Part shown: positions 29,012 to 38,135 of the stretch, piece after piece
How positions within the stretch are numbered: position 1 is the first letter of the stretch
Layout of the letters: every line of letters starts with the position of its first letter
IMG/VR virus record: IMGVR_UViG_3300021138_001458
Location: 1-53,953 of that record
Source: a virus
DNA length: 53,953 nucleotides
Strand: one strand, 5' to 3'
Position numbers and translations under genes: made by a program
The notes under the pieces: generated by a model
The model's input: only the letters and a program-made list of their open reading frames with translations
Told to the model about the DNA's origin: nothing
Database searches by the model: none

Positions 29012-30091
29012 CTATTCTGATTCAGAAGCATCAAAATAATCTTTTATGTCGTTATCAGTCTCCTCCACTATCTCAAAATCTGTGGAATTTAACACCTTCA
29101 GCCAGTCTCCTGAATAGGCCTTTTTATAGTCGTCAATTGCTTTTTTGTCGTCATCTATAAAACCGTGAGCTGTCATTAAGACTTTACCGATAGAGGTTAC
29201 GTCGTTTACGTGATTCTTGTCTATAGAAATCTTGGTTCGCTTCGCAAACTCAATCTCCTTTCCATTCTTTGTAGCCTTTATTTTATTTGTACCTGAGCTT
29301 GATACATTACCAAATGTAATGACCAATGTAGCATCGAAATACATTGTGTTCCCCCCTTTATTTGCCATCCTAGGCTGTCCCATAATACTCTCAGCTTTCG
29401 CAACCCAAATCTTATTCACAGCAAGCATCGTATTGGTATACGGTTGACTTACCTTACGTGATAAAACTATTTTTTGATTGATAAAGTTACCAAACTGTTG
29501 AGACATGGCTCCTGCATTCCACTCATTGTTGTTCTTGTTAGACTCAACCGATAGACGAGATGGAATAGATCCTACAGAATCCCAAAGGAATAGTAGGTCG
29601 TAGGGTAGCCTGTTATGCTTCTGCTCATCTAGCAAGTCTGCTATAAAGGCAGCAACATCCTCAATAGTATTTAGTCTCTCTCTATCTACATAGATAAAAA
29701 ATCCTTTGTAATCTGCAATTTCTCCATCCTCATCTGCGACTTCCTCAAATTGAAGTCCCATCTGTCTTGCATGATCCCAATTCCATTTCATCTCAGTAAT
29801 AATCAAAACAGGCAAGATTCCCATCTTCTGAGCGCTTACTGCTGCTTCTAGGAGAGCGGTAGTCTTGCCTGTATCTGAGTGACCTCTTAATAAAGTTATA
29901 TGACCAATAGGAACTCCTGGTATTGATAGACATTTCTGGAAAGCTGGGGATAGGGGAATCCATTGCTGGGTTTTCATCTTTATCGATGTAGATGTAAGGT
30001 TCTTTGCTTTTAGAAAACCCTCTAAGTTAAATTCTCCCTTAATAGCTGATGTTACAGCTTGATTTAAGCTACCTCTTGTCGATTTTGCCAT
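29012..30091 (-). CDS. uvsX: UvsX/RecA-like recombinase, 359 aa
   Basis: RecA-fold with Walker A RGHSDTGKTT (69-78), Walker B LLFLWDSVGSIPS, a DNA-binding-loop region rich in Asn/Gly (SNKNNNEWNAGAMSQQ) and an acidic C-terminus (DYFDASESE). It coats ssDNA and drives strand invasion for recombination-dependent replication with SSB. Directly follows the SSB gene (6-nt gap). Confidence 0.94.
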   Translation of the reverse strand: MAKSTRGSLNQAVTSAIKGEFNLEGFLKAKNLTSTSIKMKTQQWIPLSPAFQKCLSIPGVPIGHITLLRGHSDTGKTTALLEAAVSAQKMGILPVLIITEMKWNWDHARQMGLQFEEVADEDGEIADYKGFFIYVDRERLNTIEDVAAFIADLLDEQKHNRLPYDLLFLWDSVGSIPSRLSVESNKNNNEWNAGAMSQQFGNFINQKIVLSRKVSQPYTNTMLAVNKIWVAKAESIMGQPRMANKGGNTMYFDATLVITFGNVSSSGTNKIKATKNGKEIEFAKRTKISIDKNHVNDVTSIGKVLMTAHGFIDDDKKAIDDYKKAYSGDWLKVLNSTDFEIVEETDNDIKDYFDASESE

Positions 30092-30097
30092 ATAGTT

Positions 30098-30943
30098 CTA
30101 TTTCTTTTTAAGATCAAATAAATCTTCAAATTCTTGATCAATATCAGCCTTTACTTTAGCTGGTTTGGTTTGTAGTGAATACTTCTTCTCCTCTGCTGCT
30201 ACTTCTTCCTTAATTGAAAGTGGTTTTGCAGGAGCTGTAGTGGTTGGAGTTTCCTCCTCTTCTGCATCGTCTGTAGCTTCTTCAGGGTTTAACCACTCAA
30301 GTAGAGATGCTTTCATCTCATCATAAGGATATCTCTTGAAAACAGCTAATGGATCTGGTTGGTCGTTTAACCACTTTTCTACTTGCTTTCCGTCAGTAGA
30401 TAACGGAGTTGTCTTTGTACGTACACGCACTTTTGACTGATTGAAACTAGTTCCGTTTGTTTCAGGTCCTGTAGTCTCGATTGTGATATCACGACCATCT
30501 ACTGGATCTGTGTAATCACCTACGTCCTCATCCTCTGCAATGCTAAGTAGTTCCATGTAAACTTGTTTACCAAATTCCCATAAACGAACACCCTTCTCTT
30601 CCTCTCCTCTTACAACAACAGGAGCAAATACACGCATTTTTGGCTCTAATTTCTTAGCCATAGACCAGTTTTCTTTGCTACTAGTCTGTTTTAACTGTTT
30701 AGCGAACTCCACAATCGGATCTTTCTCTCCGAAATTTACAAGAGAAATCATAGTGCCCTTACCAATACCGTAATGCATGTAGACTTCTTTGAATGGGTTT
30801 GCTTTGTCATACACGGACGGCACAATTCTCACAGAATGCTTACCTATGGCAGGCTTCCAGAAAATCTGCGACATGTCCCTCTTTTGGCCTCCTTGCTTCG
30901 TTTGCAGAGCGCCAAGCCTTGACTTAATGGCTGATAAATCCAT
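30098..30943 (-). CDS. gp32-like single-stranded DNA-binding protein, 281 aa
   Basis: N-terminal DLSAIKSRLGALQTK is the cooperative-binding basic arm; the core has FWKPAIGKHSVRIVPS, FGEKDPIVEF and WEFGKQVYMELL with aromatic residues of an OB-fold. An acidic Glu/Asp/Pro/Thr tail ends in DQEFEDLFDLKKK. T4 gp32's zinc-binding cysteines are absent, as in many T4-like relatives outside enterobacteria. The promoter at 30990 is 46 nt upstream. Confidence 0.88.
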   Translation of the reverse strand: MDLSAIKSRLGALQTKQGGQKRDMSQIFWKPAIGKHSVRIVPSVYDKANPFKEVYMHYGIGKGTMISLVNFGEKDPIVEFAKQLKQTSSKENWSMAKKLEPKMRVFAPVVVRGEEEKGVRLWEFGKQVYMELLSIAEDEDVGDYTDPVDGRDITIETTGPETNGTSFNQSKVRVRTKTTPLSTDGKQVEKWLNDQPDPLAVFKRYPYDEMKASLLEWLNPEEATDDAEEEETPTTTAPAKPLSIKEEVAAEEKKYSLQTKPAKVKADIDQEFEDLFDLKKK

Positions 30944-30989
30944 ACAAGATTTGTTTTAAAATGAAAAAATAAAAAATTTGATATTACCT

Positions 30990-31020
30990 CTAATATACGA
31001 CTATTATTCTAGAAATCCAA
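30990..31020 (-). promoter_or_regulatory. Bacteroidetes-type promoter for the SSB/uvsX pair
   Basis: TTTG, 20 nt, TATATTAG, immediately upstream of the SSB leader. Confidence 0.68.
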
Positions 31021-31021
31021 A

Positions 31022-31435
31022 TTATAAACTAACTATTTTGTGAACAGTTGTGTTTAGGCGACGTAGATCAGTGCCATTGGTAAGTAGAGCGGAATTTCTA
31101 TAATCCCCCCAGTTAATAGGGAATGTTGTATCTAACACACCGTTATTTAGGGATCTAATAAGGGTATTAAGTGAGTCGATTGTGTATAGTGTGTTTGTTT
31201 CTTTCTTTCTGTGTAGTAGGATCGTGTTTGGCAGTCTTGGAACATTACCACTCACTATCTCAATATTATAAGTACAAAGATACTCATCAGAGTCAACAGA
31301 CTCCAATATGAAGATCTTCTTATACAATACTGTATAGGTTGTTTTAATTGTGGTAAGTGTCTCCTCTAGCTTATCCTTTGTGCTGAAGGTACAAAATAGT
31401 TTATTCGCCAAATCTCCTATGTTTAGTTGTTCCAT
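31022..31435 (-). CDS. conserved phage protein, 137 aa
   Basis: I place the start at Met 31435 (MEQLNIGDLANKLFCTF), not at 31495, because the late-type element at 31454 lies 18 nt upstream and the extra 20 residues overlap the polymerase-like gene. Contains ICTYN-like YLCTYNIEIV, NTILLHRKKETNTLYTIDSL and FPINWGDYRNS. The HRKKETNTLYTIxxLN...INWxxYxNS pattern is a frequent T4-like phage protein; it may be virion- or morphogenesis-linked given its late element. Confidence 0.78.
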   Translation of the reverse strand: MEQLNIGDLANKLFCTFSTKDKLEETLTTIKTTYTVLYKKIFILESVDSDEYLCTYNIEIVSGNVPRLPNTILLHRKKETNTLYTIDSLNTLIRSLNNGVLDTTFPINWGDYRNSALLTNGTDLRRLNTTVHKIVSL

Positions 31436-31453
31436 AACCTTTATTTCTCTTAT

Positions 31454-31461
31454 ATAAATAG
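31454..31461 (-). promoter_or_regulatory. late-type promoter element
   Basis: CTATTTAT, 18 nt before the ATG at 31435. Confidence 0.5.
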
Positions 31462-31469
31462 TTTGTTTT

Positions 31470-32765
31470 CTATGTAAAGTCGTACGTTTCTCCAACTTTT
31501 ATTTTGACTAGGTACCCATCCTCTTCTAGGATTGATCTTATTTGCTCTAATGTTTCTTTACCATCCTCCAGTGAACAATCCACTAAAATTGAATCATATA
31601 CCACTAAAACAACCTTACTCTTTTTTTCTCGTAAAAGCTCTTTTAATTTTATTAATTTCTTAACATTGTTTACTGTCTCTAGGCACTGAATGTAGTAGTT
31701 GAACAGTTTTTGTGGGTTTGCTTTATCTTGTACTAACACTCTACCGTTTGGTAGTGTGATACTTCCTTCCTCCTTATAAGTCGTCCACATAGCCTGTATA
31801 AATTCCTCCACCTCAGCAAATAGAGGAATATGCCTAACCTCGTCTTCAACTCCGTTATACAGCTGTCTAAATGTGATTTTTTTGGATTCTTGATACTCCT
31901 CTGCAGTAAGCTCTTCTTTTCCAAAATAAAATTTACCTAGATAGGTGTGAATAGACTCTCTTGCTGGTAGCTTAACTCCGAGTAAATTTGCAATTAACCT
32001 TAAATGGTATCCATCGAAATCAAATTCTACAAACCTATCATTTCTTGGTATAAAGGCAGCTCTTGATTTATCCTTTGGTAAAGCTAGAAAGTTGATTGAA
32101 TTAAAAGCATTAGTAGGTCTTGATGTTACATTGTATAAGTTGTACTTTGTGTAGATAATCCCATCCTTAATTGAGTTAGCTTTCCAAGTAGGTTCATAGT
32201 GTTTTGCAAAGATTTTCTCATCGATTGCTATTCCTCGTTCTTCAACCCACTTATATGCCTCAATAAAACGATTTTGCCACGCTATATTCGCTTCTTTTCC
32301 TATAAGTGGTATAACTGCCTCAAACATACATTCACACCGTTCATAGTGCTTAGAAACGGGAATTAAAGTGTTTACGTTTTGAGTGTACTGAAACCTATGA
32401 TAAAAGTCTTTATGCACATTGGTATAGCAGTCAAGCACACTTAGATTTGGATAATGATCGTGGGCTGGGAAATATAGATCGGCTTGATTTGGTAAATCTA
32501 GAAAGTAGGAGTGATATTTTCCATCTAATAGGAATACTGTTTCATGCTCTGTAAGAAATTCCTGAACTTCTTCAATTGATAAACTGAAGCCCTCCGAGTG
32601 ATCTATTATTAGTATGAAGCCTTTCTCGAAATTATTATAATAAATAACCGATGCACTTGTGAGGGATGGATGAAGATCTTCTGACTTTGCTACTAGATCT
32701 ATGAAGCATTTGTTTACCTTTGGTAGCCTTTCTAGCTGCTCTTTTGTTTCAACAATAAAAAACAT
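31470..32765 (-). CDS. second, degenerate family A DNA polymerase-like protein, 431 aa
   Basis: The C-terminal half keeps a polymerase palm outline: FVEFDFDGYHLRLIANLLG (motif A, with catalytic-type Asp and Arg), KKITFRQLYNG in place of motif B, and LVVYDSILVDC in place of motif C (HDE becomes YDS). The motif B Arg is not conserved. The N-terminal 180 residues look like a worn exonuclease domain without its DxE (FIDLVAKSED, FLLDGKYHSYF). Both motif Asp residues remain, so weak or special activity is possible. It could be a structural partner of the main polymerase. Confidence 0.75.
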   Translation of the reverse strand: MFFIVETKEQLERLPKVNKCFIDLVAKSEDLHPSLTSASVIYYNNFEKGFILIIDHSEGFSLSIEEVQEFLTEHETVFLLDGKYHSYFLDLPNQADLYFPAHDHYPNLSVLDCYTNVHKDFYHRFQYTQNVNTLIPVSKHYERCECMFEAVIPLIGKEANIAWQNRFIEAYKWVEERGIAIDEKIFAKHYEPTWKANSIKDGIIYTKYNLYNVTSRPTNAFNSINFLALPKDKSRAAFIPRNDRFVEFDFDGYHLRLIANLLGVKLPARESIHTYLGKFYFGKEELTAEEYQESKKITFRQLYNGVEDEVRHIPLFAEVEEFIQAMWTTYKEEGSITLPNGRVLVQDKANPQKLFNYYIQCLETVNNVKKLIKLKELLREKKSKVVLVVYDSILVDCSLEDGKETLEQIRSILEEDGYLVKIKVGETYDFT

Positions 32766-32778
32766 ACATAACTTTTCT

Positions 32779-32809
32779 TAAACATAAGGCTTTTTGATTA
32801 ATAAACCAA
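32779..32809 (-). promoter_or_regulatory. Bacteroidetes-type promoter
   Basis: TTG, 20 nt, TATGTTTA. It marks the border: structural genes with late-type elements to the right, replication genes with this promoter class to the left. Confidence 0.72.
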
Positions 32810-32816
32810 CAAAAAA

Positions 32817-33449
32817 CTAAGAGGTAATAGTACCAAACTTAGCATATTCTCCGTTGATAAAGTCTAAAAGTCCGTTAAAACCTCTAGCTTTTCCTTCTGT
32901 TATTCTCTTATTTGTATCGTAAATGCCACCGTTTACTTGATACTGAGATACTCTCTGATCGTGAAGAGGTCCAGATATTTGCCATAAAAGGTCGATTGTT
33001 TCGTAATCAAGTATAGTTTGACTTGCTTGTCCACTCTTTACCAGATTCCAATCACTTGGTGATATTTCAATAATATACTGTGGACCTGTTACATTCTTAG
33101 CAAAGTATCTTGTAAAATACCCCTGAGCGTATTCAGCTTTGGTTGGTTGTGGAAAGTAAAACTTCAAAGCTGTCAAAACACCATCGCTGATCGTCGATTG
33201 AGCTGTATTCTGTTTGTTTGGAATAGGTTGACTGGTTTTTACACTTGCTTGACTGCTAGGAGCTGGTGGTGGTAGCTTAAATAATCGCTTGTTTGCTCCT
33301 TTCAAGGGATTTGCCCCTGTATAAGCTTCGTTATCGCAAGTTGTATAGTAGGTTCCTGTGTAAGGAGTTCCATCAGCAAGTACATATTCTCCTCCCCTTG
33401 TGTAAAGGTTTGGAGTTATCATTGATAGTGGATAGTATCTTATACTCAT
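32817..33449 (-). CDS. conserved virion/tail protein, 210 aa
   Basis: The N-terminus has IRYYPLSMITPNLYTRGGEY, then VLADGTPYTGTYYTTCDNEAYTGANP, an aromatic glycine-rich module found in a structural protein of several T4-like marine phages. A Pro/Ser/Gln linker follows, then a globular C-terminus (YFTRYFAKNVTGPQYIIEIS, LLWQISGPLHDQR). No membrane or signal sequence. Last structural gene, coupled (2 nt) to the large baseplate gene. Confidence 0.72.
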   Translation of the reverse strand: MSIRYYPLSMITPNLYTRGGEYVLADGTPYTGTYYTTCDNEAYTGANPLKGANKRLFKLPPPAPSSQASVKTSQPIPNKQNTAQSTISDGVLTALKFYFPQPTKAEYAQGYFTRYFAKNVTGPQYIIEISPSDWNLVKSGQASQTILDYETIDLLWQISGPLHDQRVSQYQVNGGIYDTNKRITEGKARGFNGLLDFINGEYAKFGTITS

Positions 33450-33451
33450 AG

Positions 33452-36400
33452 TTATGATATTGAATTTACGTAAGCTCTAAAGTCTGCTACAGTTAAAGGA
33501 GTTCCTGGAAGTTTTCCAGCTGCTCTTGCTATTACTGGGTTTTGCTTAGATACGCTTGCTGCTGATAATCCCTTTGCTTGAACAATTGTTGTAGTGTCTT
33601 GGCTGTTGAATACCGGAACTAGTGCTGGGAAGAATACTAATCCATATATGCTTAGCATACCTTGCCCTGATATATCACGTTTGTGATGCTTCCAGTAATC
33701 AAAATACATATCAACTAGATCAAGTTGTTGAATTCCTGGCATTGTTCTAATCTGCTCTAATGTGTAGCTTGGACCTGGAGTTCCTCCTGGTGCTACATTG
33801 TCTGAAGTCCATTGAATTAATCCTGTTGCAAAAAGAGTACGACCTGGTCCTGGGTTACTGTAAGCTTTTTTATTTGCGTCATAATAAAGAGAATCAGCTG
33901 GGTTCAGTCCACTCTCTGCATTCATGACTTTTAGCACATTCTCATCACTGATATTATATTTAGCACATATTGCTTTTAGCTTTGTTCTAAAGGCTTGGTC
34001 GTTGTACAGGGCCTTACCCTTAATGACAGCTGATGCATTTCCAGTAGCCGGTGAACCTGCTGGTGCTGGTGGAGTAAATCCACTCGTTGCTGCACCTACA
34101 GCTGTTGCCTCAGCTGATAACAAAGATTTAGTTTTAATCTTTATCATTTGGCCTTTTATACTTGTAAGCCACTCATTTGCTACTATTGTATGCCTCAATC
34201 CTGAGATAATAAAGCCAACTTTTGTAAAAGTTCCATCCCCTCTAAGACTTGCTGGAAGTCTGTCATCTGGTATTGTGAAGGAGTTTCCTATGTGAATACC
34301 TGCAATACCGTCAATAGTTATATCGAGGTTCATTGGAATAAATGGAGCTGCGTTGGTTGCTGTATCTTTGTCTACTGCTTTTGGATCTCTCTGTCCTTTT
34401 AGCTTTGATAATCTTTCAATATAATAGTTTTTGGCTGTATCAACTCTGCTTAGGTCTAGGGCTGGAGTTCCATAATAGATGCTCTTTACGTGAGCATCAA
34501 ATTGAGTTGCTAAATCTTTATCTGATATTGCTTTTAAATTTGGATTGGTTCCTGGTGAAGTAGAGGCAGCTTCTGTACGGAATGGTATGTATCTGTCTCT
34601 TGTATACTCATTCTGCCATGAAAAACTTGATCCGTCCAAAGAGTTTACAGCAGCTGATCTATCTCCAGTACTCTGTGCTGATATTGCTAGCATTGAGGCA
34701 AGTCTTGTTGACATCTCTGTCTTAAACTGCATCGCTCTAACTAAGCTATCTTGCCCAAAAATTGGAATAGTCGTATACTGTCCTGGATTAACTCCATCTG
34801 GAACAATGATACCTGAATCCTCTGCTTCGTAGCCTGGGGTTGTTTGATTATCTTTTATAAATACTGTGTTACTCTCGTCATTATACGAAACTGAGAACAT
34901 ATTAAAGCAGCCCGTTGACTTGTTGATGTCATCCATTACCCTTTCTAGGAAAGGTTTTAGATTTACAGAATGTCTTGCATCGCTTCCTGATAATGAGTCT
35001 AGTAGTTTGATTAAGTAAGAAACGTTTACCAAGATTTCCATAGTCTTGCCTTGATACTTCTTAGATCTAAATTTAACACTGCCTATACCTTTACCAGTAC
35101 CATTAGTGAGTACGTTAGATATGTAGTTCTGTGTTGCTGGGTCAAACTCCCCACTAGGTACTAGATTAGCTGGGAATATGCTATCGTAATCTCCTTTAGT
35201 TCCCTGGAAAGGGATTAAACAAGTAGTCGGATCTATAGAAAGATGCTGAGGAGTTGATAGACAGAAGTTTGTTTCTGGATTAAAATCGATGTACACGAAT
35301 GGTTTTGGTGCTGCACTAACAGTTTTAGCTGCTGTCTTAGTTGCTGTCGGATCACTCTGTGAGTCATAGATTAAACACATGCTATTAAGAAAGGCAAGTA
35401 AATACCCTAACTTAATATAAACCGGATATTCAGGTATGCCATTAGAGTTTGATTGATTCAATTCATACCTAACTGCATAAGCTGTACATAGGCTGTCCCA
35501 ATCCACTGTTGGAGTTGTGGTCTTATATGTGTCTGGATCAAGCATTAAACTGCTATTAAAACCTCTATTAGCATAGGCTTTTAGATCAAAGTTATTAGCA
35601 TCTACTGCACCTGTGTAGCCGATTACTCCATTTAAGACTCCAGCACTAAATATTGTAGTTGTATTTTCTTTTGTAGATACTGGAATTACTGGAGTTTGTT
35701 GATTGGTAACAAGTGCTAGAATACCGGAACTCTGTATAGATACCAGCATTGCGTGTAAAGCAGATTGAAACTTGTTTGGATCATCTGTTTGAGTTGTATC
35801 TGCATTGTTTGTTGTTGAGTCAGCACTTCCAGATGCAGCTCCTGCTGCACTTGCAGGCTTTGCTGCTGCAGATGGTATGGACAAAGCTCCTCCAACTCCA
35901 TTCGAAGTTAAAATTAAATATGGATTATTAAACTCAAGAGTGACCGTACCTGTTGCTACTTTAGCTGCTGGATTTGTTGCCTTTCCTGTGTATTTGAGTG
36001 GTATAGTCGGTAGGTCCTGTAAGCCTACTTCAATAGTTGCTAAAAATCCGCTTCCTTTTTCAACTTTACGCACTGATCCTCGTAGAACGGATTGTTTAAA
36101 TATAGAGTCTAACCAATTCCAAACTTGCTGCCAAGTCAAACTTGCATAATCATCTGGGGAGCTTTCTATATGGTAATTGATTGTAAAATTAAAATTCTCA
36201 AGATCTCCAATCTGAAAAATCTTTCCAGTAAATGAAGGTGCATCATAGGATCTAGTTCCGTAGTTATAGTCAGCATCTCCCGGTGCTCCACTGGCGTAGC
36301 GCATCCATTGCCCCACAGTGCTACTCATTCCTGCCCCTGCAGATCCTGGTACCTTTGCAAAATTTGAAAGTTCATAGTTGATTTCAGTACCAGATAAAGT

Positions 36401-37831
36401 CACACTCGAACCATTTGTAACCTGCTTCCATCCAGCTCGTTGTCGATCTGAGGCCTTGTTGGTTATTTCAGGTATGAATAGTCCACCATACTTTTGTCTA
36501 GGTCCATATTTTGGAACAAAGTAGTAACTATAAAGAGGGTTAGTTGCTGATAGATCAGCTTGGTAGACCATTCCTGTGGCTGTATAACCATAGTCTGGTA
36601 CCCAACCAGTAAGCCATTGTTGATATGTTGTTGGAGTTTTCACATCTCCTACGTATTGTTGATACAGTTCTTGGGGATTTCTTGCGACTCTATCAAGCAC
36701 CTCTCCGCCTGCACCTGCTGTCGGAGCTACAGAGCTGCTTGGATCTAGGATGATTGCTTTACCATCAGTACCACCACAGTCATACTTTAAAACTTTTTGT
36801 AGTTTTGTGTCATAATAAGCATTGTTGTAGTAAAAAGCAAAAGAACTATACTGTCCCGTACCGTTTGCGTACTTGCTTCCATCTGTACCAGTTACAATGG
36901 AGAATTGTCTAACACAAGGAGGATAATTGTTTATATCACCTGCCGTATTAGTCTGTTGCTGTGTTTGTATCTGTTTGATTGTATTTTTATATGCCTCATA
37001 TAGGGCATTTGGCATCTGGTATGACGAGTTGATTTTAATTGTATCAATTACTGAGCCTAGTCCAGCTAACTTTAGTGTACAATCAAAGCCTCCTTCTTGG
37101 TTCATTGCGTAGTCGTAATTTACAACCATACCAAGCATCCCATCATAATTACCACTAGTATTCTTTGTATTTCTATAGACTGCTTGTTGAATTAATTCTT
37201 TTGAATTTAATCCACTACTAAATACATCTATACCGTATTGGTTAGTTTGAAATTTTCCAGTATTATCATGATACTGAACATGCCCCCACTCAATGAACAT
37301 TGAGTATCCTAATCTGAAGTAAAGAAGCTCCATGACATCTAGCTGATCCATGGTCCATATCTTGAAGCTAATAGTTGCTCCTCTCAGTGATCCGAGAGTA
37401 CCTTGTGATTCAATAGCAACATCAGTTAGACCTGGCATTGGTCTATATCCATACTTATCTAAGCTACTTCTAAACCCATAAGCGCCATCAACTCCAAGTC
37501 CGGATCTTATTCTCGTTTGAACCTGTTTATCAGCTACTGTCACTGCTGATGTACCAGCTTCCAATGTCCAGTTCTTTGCTAGTCCATCAAGTCCGTTCTT
37601 ATCGTCTGAAGTTACTATAGGTAGTTTACCATAAACCTTCTGTGCGTCCGCTTCTACTAAGTTTACAGAGGAAATAAGCCTCACCCAAGCCGTTTTATTA
37701 GCCAAGAATAGGACCTGTTCTGGAGTTCTACTTGTTGAGGTGTTGTCCTTTGCACGAAGATTTAGCTGGTCTCTTACAAAAGGATCAAAAGGAGCCCCTA
37801 TAACATTGGATAATTTATTACTATCTGCCAT
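33452..37831 (-). CDS. large baseplate hub protein with C-terminal lytic transglycosylase-like domain, 1459 aa
   Basis: The N-terminal 600 residues are rich in aromatic/glycine loops (WGHVQYHDNTGKFQTNQYGI, FNFTINYHIESSPDDY). The 1130-1230 region (SFTIPDDRLPASLRGD, FIISGLRHTIVANEWLTSIKGQ) is typical of tail-hub 'late-control D'-like folds. After a Pro/Ala linker, residues about 1275-1459 hold a lysozyme-fold domain with catalytic-type Glu in VMNAESGLNP and ATGLIQWTSD. It would puncture peptidoglycan during infection, like T4 gp5. The fusion of such a large hub to its muralytic domain is unusual. Confidence 0.8.
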   Translation of the reverse strand: MADSNKLSNVIGAPFDPFVRDQLNLRAKDNTSTSRTPEQVLFLANKTAWVRLISSVNLVEADAQKVYGKLPIVTSDDKNGLDGLAKNWTLEAGTSAVTVADKQVQTRIRSGLGVDGAYGFRSSLDKYGYRPMPGLTDVAIESQGTLGSLRGATISFKIWTMDQLDVMELLYFRLGYSMFIEWGHVQYHDNTGKFQTNQYGIDVFSSGLNSKELIQQAVYRNTKNTSGNYDGMLGMVVNYDYAMNQEGGFDCTLKLAGLGSVIDTIKINSSYQMPNALYEAYKNTIKQIQTQQQTNTAGDINNYPPCVRQFSIVTGTDGSKYANGTGQYSSFAFYYNNAYYDTKLQKVLKYDCGGTDGKAIILDPSSSVAPTAGAGGEVLDRVARNPQELYQQYVGDVKTPTTYQQWLTGWVPDYGYTATGMVYQADLSATNPLYSYYFVPKYGPRQKYGGLFIPEITNKASDRQRAGWKQVTNGSSVTLSGTEINYELSNFAKVPGSAGAGMSSTVGQWMRYASGAPGDADYNYGTRSYDAPSFTGKIFQIGDLENFNFTINYHIESSPDDYASLTWQQVWNWLDSIFKQSVLRGSVRKVEKGSGFLATIEVGLQDLPTIPLKYTGKATNPAAKVATGTVTLEFNNPYLILTSNGVGGALSIPSAAAKPASAAGAASGSADSTTNNADTTQTDDPNKFQSALHAMLVSIQSSGILALVTNQQTPVIPVSTKENTTTIFSAGVLNGVIGYTGAVDANNFDLKAYANRGFNSSLMLDPDTYKTTTPTVDWDSLCTAYAVRYELNQSNSNGIPEYPVYIKLGYLLAFLNSMCLIYDSQSDPTATKTAAKTVSAAPKPFVYIDFNPETNFCLSTPQHLSIDPTTCLIPFQGTKGDYDSIFPANLVPSGEFDPATQNYISNVLTNGTGKGIGSVKFRSKKYQGKTMEILVNVSYLIKLLDSLSGSDARHSVNLKPFLERVMDDINKSTGCFNMFSVSYNDESNTVFIKDNQTTPGYEAEDSGIIVPDGVNPGQYTTIPIFGQDSLVRAMQFKTEMSTRLASMLAISAQSTGDRSAAVNSLDGSSFSWQNEYTRDRYIPFRTEAASTSPGTNPNLKAISDKDLATQFDAHVKSIYYGTPALDLSRVDTAKNYYIERLSKLKGQRDPKAVDKDTATNAAPFIPMNLDITIDGIAGIHIGNSFTIPDDRLPASLRGDGTFTKVGFIISGLRHTIVANEWLTSIKGQMIKIKTKSLLSAEATAVGAATSGFTPPAPAGSPATGNASAVIKGKALYNDQAFRTKLKAICAKYNISDENVLKVMNAESGLNPADSLYYDANKKAYSNPGPGRTLFATGLIQWTSDNVAPGGTPGPSYTLEQIRTMPGIQQLDLVDMYFDYWKHHKRDISGQGMLSIYGLVFFPALVPVFNSQDTTTIVQAKGLSAASVSKQNPVIARAAGKLPGTPLTVADFRAYVNSIS

Positions 37832-38129
37832 TATTTTCTGCGTTGTATGATGTTAAAACTTGTCTTATATCTGACGGAATTCTCAACTGAGCTCCGATTG
37901 GAGGATAAATTGAATCACCAGGTAGTGCGTTTGCTGATGCAATCACCCACCATAAACTACTATCCTGATAAAAGTCATTTGCAAGCAAATCTAATCTATC
38001 TCCAAGAGTTGTTATTACGTAGTAATCAGTGTTAGTTGGTGGAATATCTGGATAAATATTATTAGTATAGTATTGAGATCCTGTTGTATTCAACTTTAAA
38101 ACATCTATATTTTGGTATCTTGATGGCAT
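37821..38129 (-). CDS. gp53-like baseplate wedge protein with LysM-type fold, 102 aa
   Basis: YYVITTLGDRLDLLANDFYQ, then DSSLWWVIASANALPGDSIYPPIG, then LRIP. This is the LysM-like module of phage tail proteins (gpX/gp53 type), which joins wedges in the T4 baseplate. It overlaps the large hub gene by 11 nt and precedes it in translation. Confidence 0.85.
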   Translation of the reverse strand: MPSRYQNIDVLKLNTTGSQYYTNNIYPDIPPTNTDYYVITTLGDRLDLLANDFYQDSSLWWVIASANALPGDSIYPPIGAQLRIPSDIRQVLTSYNAENNGR

Positions 38130-38135
38130 ATAATA

